From positions 2,666,690 through 2,674,939 of the forward strand of contig CP070688.1 of assembly GCA_020353135.1 (NCBI GenBank): a stretch of DNA of 8,250 nucleotides, read 5' to 3'. The notes under the pieces are model-generated. The model worked only from the letters and a program-made list of their open reading frames with translations. It ran no database searches and was not told the DNA's origin. Positions 5,214 to 8,250 of this stretch are shown here, in pieces. Each line of letters starts with the position of its first letter. Positions within the stretch are counted from its first letter, which is position 1. This stretch comes from Chloroflexota bacterium (lineage in GTDB: Bacteria; Chloroflexota; Anaerolineae; Promineifilales; Promineifilaceae). Position numbers and translations under genes: made by a program.

Positions 5214-7369
5214 TTTTGACTTCCTGACTTCACAGAGGCAACCGGATTGTTAACCTGATCTTCAGCTTGCCCGGCCGGATCACCATTGCTTGTGGTTGGA
5301 AGCAGCGTCCCATCATTATGCGCGCCAGGCGTGCGCCGCAGCACCTCTTCCAGCCCGCCCTGTCGATACCAGGCGACCCAGCGTTGCAGCGTGCGGTAAC
5401 CAACGCTCACACTCTCGCTCGCCGTGGCTATAGTCTCCCCGCTTCGCAGCAGGTAGAAGGCTTCCAACCGCTTTTGCATGTGAGGCCCGGATGCCATACG
5501 AAATCGATCCTCCAACTCTTCGAGACTCTCATGCCACTCGATTTTCAATGGACGGCCCTTTCGAATCTGACCGTTTCTCTCTGTCCCTTCGCTAGCCTGG
5601 CGGCCTACGGTCGAAAGCGTAATGGCTTCTGGTACGTCGGATCGAACATCAACCAGCCGCCCATCCTGGATGACCATCAACAAGTCACAATACGTGAGAG
5701 TTGACAGGCGATGGGCTATCAAGAAAGTCGTACGGCCTTTCATGAGCCGTACCATGGCCCTGATGATGCCGCTTTCGGTCTTGACGTCGACCGAGCTGGT
5801 CGGTTCATCCAGGATCAGGATGGGCGCGTCCTTCAAAAAGGCACGAGCCAAGGCGATGCGTTGCCGTTCGCCTCCGGAAAGTAGCATACCCCGCTCGCCG
5901 ACTTGTGTGTCGTAGCCATCTGGAAGCTTGATGATGAAATCATGGGCGTTGGCGGCCTTGGCGGCCTGAAAGATCTCTTCTTCCGTGGCTTCGGACCGGG
6001 CGTAAGCGATATTCTCGGCGATAGTGGTTGAGAAGAGCACCGTGTCCTGCAAGACGATGGCGAACTGATTGCGCAGGTCGATCAGCTTATACTCTCGAAG
6101 ATCGACCCCATCTAGCGTTATCTGTCCTTCTTGTGGATCATAAAAACGAGTCAACAGACCCATCACGGTGGATTTGCCGGCGCCTGTTTCGCCGGCAATA
6201 CCGATGCGCTTGCCGGCCGGCACTGAGAAAGTGATGTCGCGCAAAACATCTTTGCTGCCGTCATAGCTGAAGGAAACGCTCTGGAAACTCACGCCACCGT
6301 TGGCTCGGGCGATGGCACGGCCGTCGACCGGATCGGGCACTCCTGAAGGGATATCCTCGAGGGCAAAAGCACGCTCGGCGCTGGCCAGGTGGGGTTGCAG
6401 ACTGGCTGTCTTGCGGCTCACGGTTTTTAGGGGACCGTAAAGCTGCGCCAGGTAGCCCATAATCAACAACAGTTGTCCCAGGGTGATAATGCCAATGAAC
6501 ACGTGACGAACGCCCAGGTAGAGCACGATGGCGGTGCCAAGCGCTATTGTCATCGCCAGCAAAAGGCCTACCGTCCCTTCTGATAGTGTGTAGCGCAGGC
6601 GAGCACCCATGCCCATGCTAGATTGTTGTTCGAATCTCTGCTGCTCGCGATCTTCCTGTCCGAAGGCCATGACGACCCGCAAGGAGGCTAGCACTTCCTG
6701 TACCACGGAGAGGGCCGAACTCTCGACCCGCCTTACCTGGCGCGATTGCTGGCGAAGTCGGCGCCGGTACAGGCGGGCAATGAAGAATAAGATTGGTGAG
6801 ATGAGCAGGGCGACCAGCGCCAGTTGCCAATCGAGCCTGAACATCACAATCAACATGGCCGCGAGCGTGACTGTCGCCGAGACAAAGGGGGTGACGCCGT
6901 CGATGGCTAGGTAACGAATGGCGGCCGAGTCATATTGGATGCGGTAAATAGAGTCGGCCGTACCCTGGACGTCATGATAGGAGAGAGATAATCGTTGCAG
7001 GTGGCGGAAAAGGTCGGCCCGGAAGTGGAGTACTAGCTTTTCGCCGGTATAGGCGCGAAGAAGATTACTGCTCAGGGTTTGGAGTTGGGTTAAGAGAGCA
7101 ATCAGCAACACGAGCAGGGTGGCGAGAATCAGTAGTGCCTCTTTTGAGTCGGTGATCGTCGAAGGAAGCAAGACGTAGGCAAAATCGGGTAGCGGCTCCG
7201 AACCAATAACAGAATCGACGGCGATGGTCAAGGGTAAGGGGGTGAGAAGGGCCAGCGGAGCAGCCAGTAATCCAAGCAGAAAGATGGCCGCGATGTGTGC
7301 CCAGTACGGTCGCGTCTGGCGTATGACGCGCCCCATAATCTCAAGATCGCCGTAACGTTTATGCTCCAT
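5210..7369 (-). CDS. ABCB/MsbA-type ABC exporter with C-terminal HTH extension
   Basis: This 719-residue half-transporter should work as a homodimer in the inner membrane, exporting a substrate by ATP hydrolysis. The membrane domain (about 15-320) holds six likely helices near 25-50, 78-96, 155-176, 180-200, 265-290 and 293-312. The nucleotide-binding domain (about 358-572) is complete: Walker A GETGAGKST (K399), Q-loop Q441, signature LSGGERQ (497-503), Walker B ILILDEP (E522), D-loop SSVD and switch H553. The usual ending of such proteins (GTHxEL and a last helix) is missing after about residue 574. A linker and a homeodomain-like HTH (about 610-680) follow, with a polar 39-residue tail. 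The family norm is near 580-620 residues, so about 120 are extra. The ATG at 7369 overlaps the upstream glycosyltransferase stop as TAATG and lacks a clear ribosome-binding site; M12 is an alternative start. The substrate is probably a glycosylated lipid or metabolite, inferred from neighbours. Confidence 0.95.
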   Translation of the reverse strand: MEHKRYGDLEIMGRVIRQTRPYWAHIAAIFLLGLLAAPLALLTPLPLTIAVDSVIGSEPLPDFAYVLLPSTITDSKEALLILATLLVLLIALLTQLQTLSSNLLRAYTGEKLVLHFRADLFRHLQRLSLSYHDVQGTADSIYRIQYDSAAIRYLAIDGVTPFVSATVTLAAMLIVMFRLDWQLALVALLISPILFFIARLYRRRLRQQSRQVRRVESSALSVVQEVLASLRVVMAFGQEDREQQRFEQQSSMGMGARLRYTLSEGTVGLLLAMTIALGTAIVLYLGVRHVFIGIITLGQLLLIMGYLAQLYGPLKTVSRKTASLQPHLASAERAFALEDIPSGVPDPVDGRAIARANGGVSFQSVSFSYDGSKDVLRDITFSVPAGKRIGIAGETGAGKSTVMGLLTRFYDPQEGQITLDGVDLREYKLIDLRNQFAIVLQDTVLFSTTIAENIAYARSEATEEEIFQAAKAANAHDFIIKLPDGYDTQVGERGMLLSGGERQRIALARAFLKDAPILILDEPTSSVDVKTESGIIRAMVRLMKGRTTFLIAHRLSTLTYCDLLMVIQDGRLVDVRSDVPEAITLSTVGRQASEGTERNGQIRKGRPLKIEWHESLEELEDRFRMASGPHMQKRLEAFYLLRSGETIATASESVSVGYRTLQRWVAWYRQGGLEEVLRRTPGAHNDGTLLPTTSNGDPAGQAEDQVNNPVASVKSGSQK
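5220..5225 (-). promoter_or_regulatory. Ribosome-binding site inside the exporter's last codons
   Basis: AGGAAG on the minus strand sits 6 nt before the ATG at 5213 of the first kinase gene. It lies within the final codons of the exporter gene, next to the ATGA stop/start overlap. This ties the production of the kinase-like protein to translation of the exporter's C-terminal tail. Confidence 0.6.
5330..5542 (-). other. IS630-type HTH domain fused to the exporter C-terminus
   Basis: Exporter residues about 610-680 start with IEWHESLEELEDRF, continue with a helix ending in FYLLRSGE, then TIATASESVSVGYRTLQRW and VAWYRQGGLEEVLRR. This order of helices, with YRTLQRWVAWYRQGG as the recognition helix and wing-side turn, matches the N-terminal DNA-binding half of IS630-family transposases and the homeodomain-like HTH families related to it (HTH_23, HTH_29, HTH_32 type). 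No DDE catalytic domain follows, only a polar tail ending at the stop. The domain is in frame with an intact nucleotide-binding domain. The match is from memory of family consensus sequences, not from a search. Confidence 0.75.
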
Positions 7370-8250
7370 TAGAAGGGATCGTTTCGTATCTGTTCAATGG
7401 CGCGGAGGCTGGCATCCATGGCGGCCGCACAGTCTCCAACCGCCCGCATAAACAGGGCCGCAGCCAGCAAGCCCAAAAGGACGGACACAGGCCAGGCGCC
7501 TTGCATGGCGGACAGCAACGTTAGCACGGCCAATAAGCTCACTACAATCAGTACAATCGTCGCTAGTTTCGGCCACAGCCGGTAACGAATCATCTGCCTG
7601 CCCAAATCGTGATTCTCGCTAGCCATCAAGATTCGCAGCCCGCCCAGCAGTCCGCCGCGAATTTCCAGATCCCATCGGTCGAACTGACCACCTCGCAGAA
7701 TGACCGCGCCGCGCTCGTGGTAGATGGATTCCAATCGCTCTAACCGGGCTTCCGGCGCCTGGTACTTCTCACGCCACATGGACAGGCTGCGCGGACGGGG
7801 AAGGGCGTAATTGGACAGTCCCCGTCTGCGCCAGGGTGTTAGGCCAGCCGCCAGGCGGCCCGCTAGTCGCGCCAGCGGCTGCAAGAGGTGTAATAGAGCC
7901 ACAAGTGCGTGAAGCGCCGGGCGTTTCCATCCACCTGTCTGATATGCCGGGAACGTAGCTTTCCATCCGCGAATCACGGCATAGACGATTGGCGGTCCGG
8001 CCGCCACGATCAGCAACGGCAAAGCCAACAGCAAGGGCGCCCATAGAAGACCCATCAGCGTGAGTGATCCTAGCAGGACGATGACAAGGAACCATTCAGG
8101 CGCTAACATGAACGAGCCGAAGGTGCCTGGCCCGGTTTCGTAAATGGACTGGAAGAATCGACTTCCCCAGACACCATAGTATACGTGCCAGCGCTTGAAC
8201 AGCCGGGTGTTCTCCAGGCCGGTACCATATAGCCTGCCATGCCAATGAAG
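7369..8250 (-). CDS. Family-2 glycosyltransferase, membrane C-terminal part (partial)
   Basis: The frame stays open to the right edge, so the ATG at 8109 is an internal methionine and the gene starts outside the window; 293 codons plus the TAA are visible. The visible part opens with HWHGRLYGTGLENTRLF and RWHVYYGVW, followed by two hydrophobic helices (about 52-95), a weaker one (about 113-137), LTPWRRRG, RWDLEIRGG and DLGRQMIRYRLWPK, then two more hydrophobic segments (about 228-270). I recall this pattern from the C-terminal part of long, membrane-bound GT2 proteins that lie beside ABC exporters. The catalytic GT-A domain with its DXD motif would be upstream and is not seen, so the activity call rests on this resemblance and on context. 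It probably adds sugar to a lipid-linked or membrane acceptor. The stop overlaps the exporter's ATG (TAATG). Confidence 0.65.
   Translation of the reverse strand, partial: LHWHGRLYGTGLENTRLFKRWHVYYGVWGSRFFQSIYETGPGTFGSFMLAPEWFLVIVLLGSLTLMGLLWAPLLLALPLLIVAAGPPIVYAVIRGWKATFPAYQTGGWKRPALHALVALLHLLQPLARLAGRLAAGLTPWRRRGLSNYALPRPRSLSMWREKYQAPEARLERLESIYHERGAVILRGGQFDRWDLEIRGGLLGGLRILMASENHDLGRQMIRYRLWPKLATIVLIVVSLLAVLTLLSAMQGAWPVSVLLGLLAAALFMRAVGDCAAAMDASLRAIEQIRNDPF

Noticed and set aside
5213..5650. A complete insertion sequence at the exporter's 3' end
   Set aside because: Only an IS630-like HTH is present; no DDE domain, terminal inverted repeats or target duplication is visible, and the frame runs on into an ATGA coupling.
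5267..5704. Plus-strand 145-codon frame within the exporter's 3' part
   Set aside because: It lies opposite the nucleotide-binding and HTH coding region, has no recognisable motif, and is explained as an antisense shadow.
1..8250. CRISPR arrays, tRNA or rRNA genes, long direct repeats
   Set aside because: Reading through the window showed no regularly spaced repeats and no tRNA- or rRNA-like stretch, and nearly all bases are in coding frames.

Overview
This window most likely comes from a moderately GC-rich environmental bacterium. A member of the Chloroflexota is my best guess. The guess rests on the style of the proteins, mainly an IS630-type helix-turn-helix tail of a kind I associate with that phylum, and on a long glycosyltransferase/ABC exporter pair. 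Nothing in the window fixes the taxonomy, such as an rRNA or a universal marker gene.

Layout. At the left end, on the + strand, is the 3' end of a NarL/DegS-type sensor histidine kinase gene (1-198). It overlaps by ATGA the gene of its partner, a complete NarL/FixJ-family response regulator (195-854). A short convergent gap with an inverted repeat (839-886) separates this pair from everything else. The rest of the window (914-8250) is one tight minus-strand gene run, read from right to left: the C-terminal part of a membrane family-2 glycosyltransferase that runs off the right edge (7369-8250); an ABCB/MsbA-type ABC exporter with an unusual C-terminal helix-turn-helix (5210-7369); three consecutive, divergent APH/choline-kinase-fold phosphotransferases (4194-5213, 3197-4174, 2046-3128); and a GT-B/CgeB-like glycosyltransferase (914-2053, GTG start). 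The junctions are TAATG, ATGA, a 19-nt gap, a 68-nt gap and an 8-nt overlap. No strong internal promoter is visible, so the run looks like one operon whose promoter lies beyond position 8250.

How the genes may work together (inference): two glycosyltransferases, three small-molecule kinase-like proteins and one exporter suggest synthesis, phosphate decoration and export of a glycosylated lipid, surface glycan or secreted metabolite. Two details stand out. The exporter's nucleotide-binding domain leads into a homeodomain-like DNA-binding module of the IS630-transposase N-terminal type, which is not a normal part of an ABC exporter. The kinase encoded directly after it has lost the catalytic aspartate of the HGDxxxxN motif (HGS instead), so this cluster appears to hold two likely active kinases and one pseudokinase-like paralogue. 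No rRNA, tRNA, CRISPR array or complete mobile element was seen, and no stretch over 300 bases lacks a gene.
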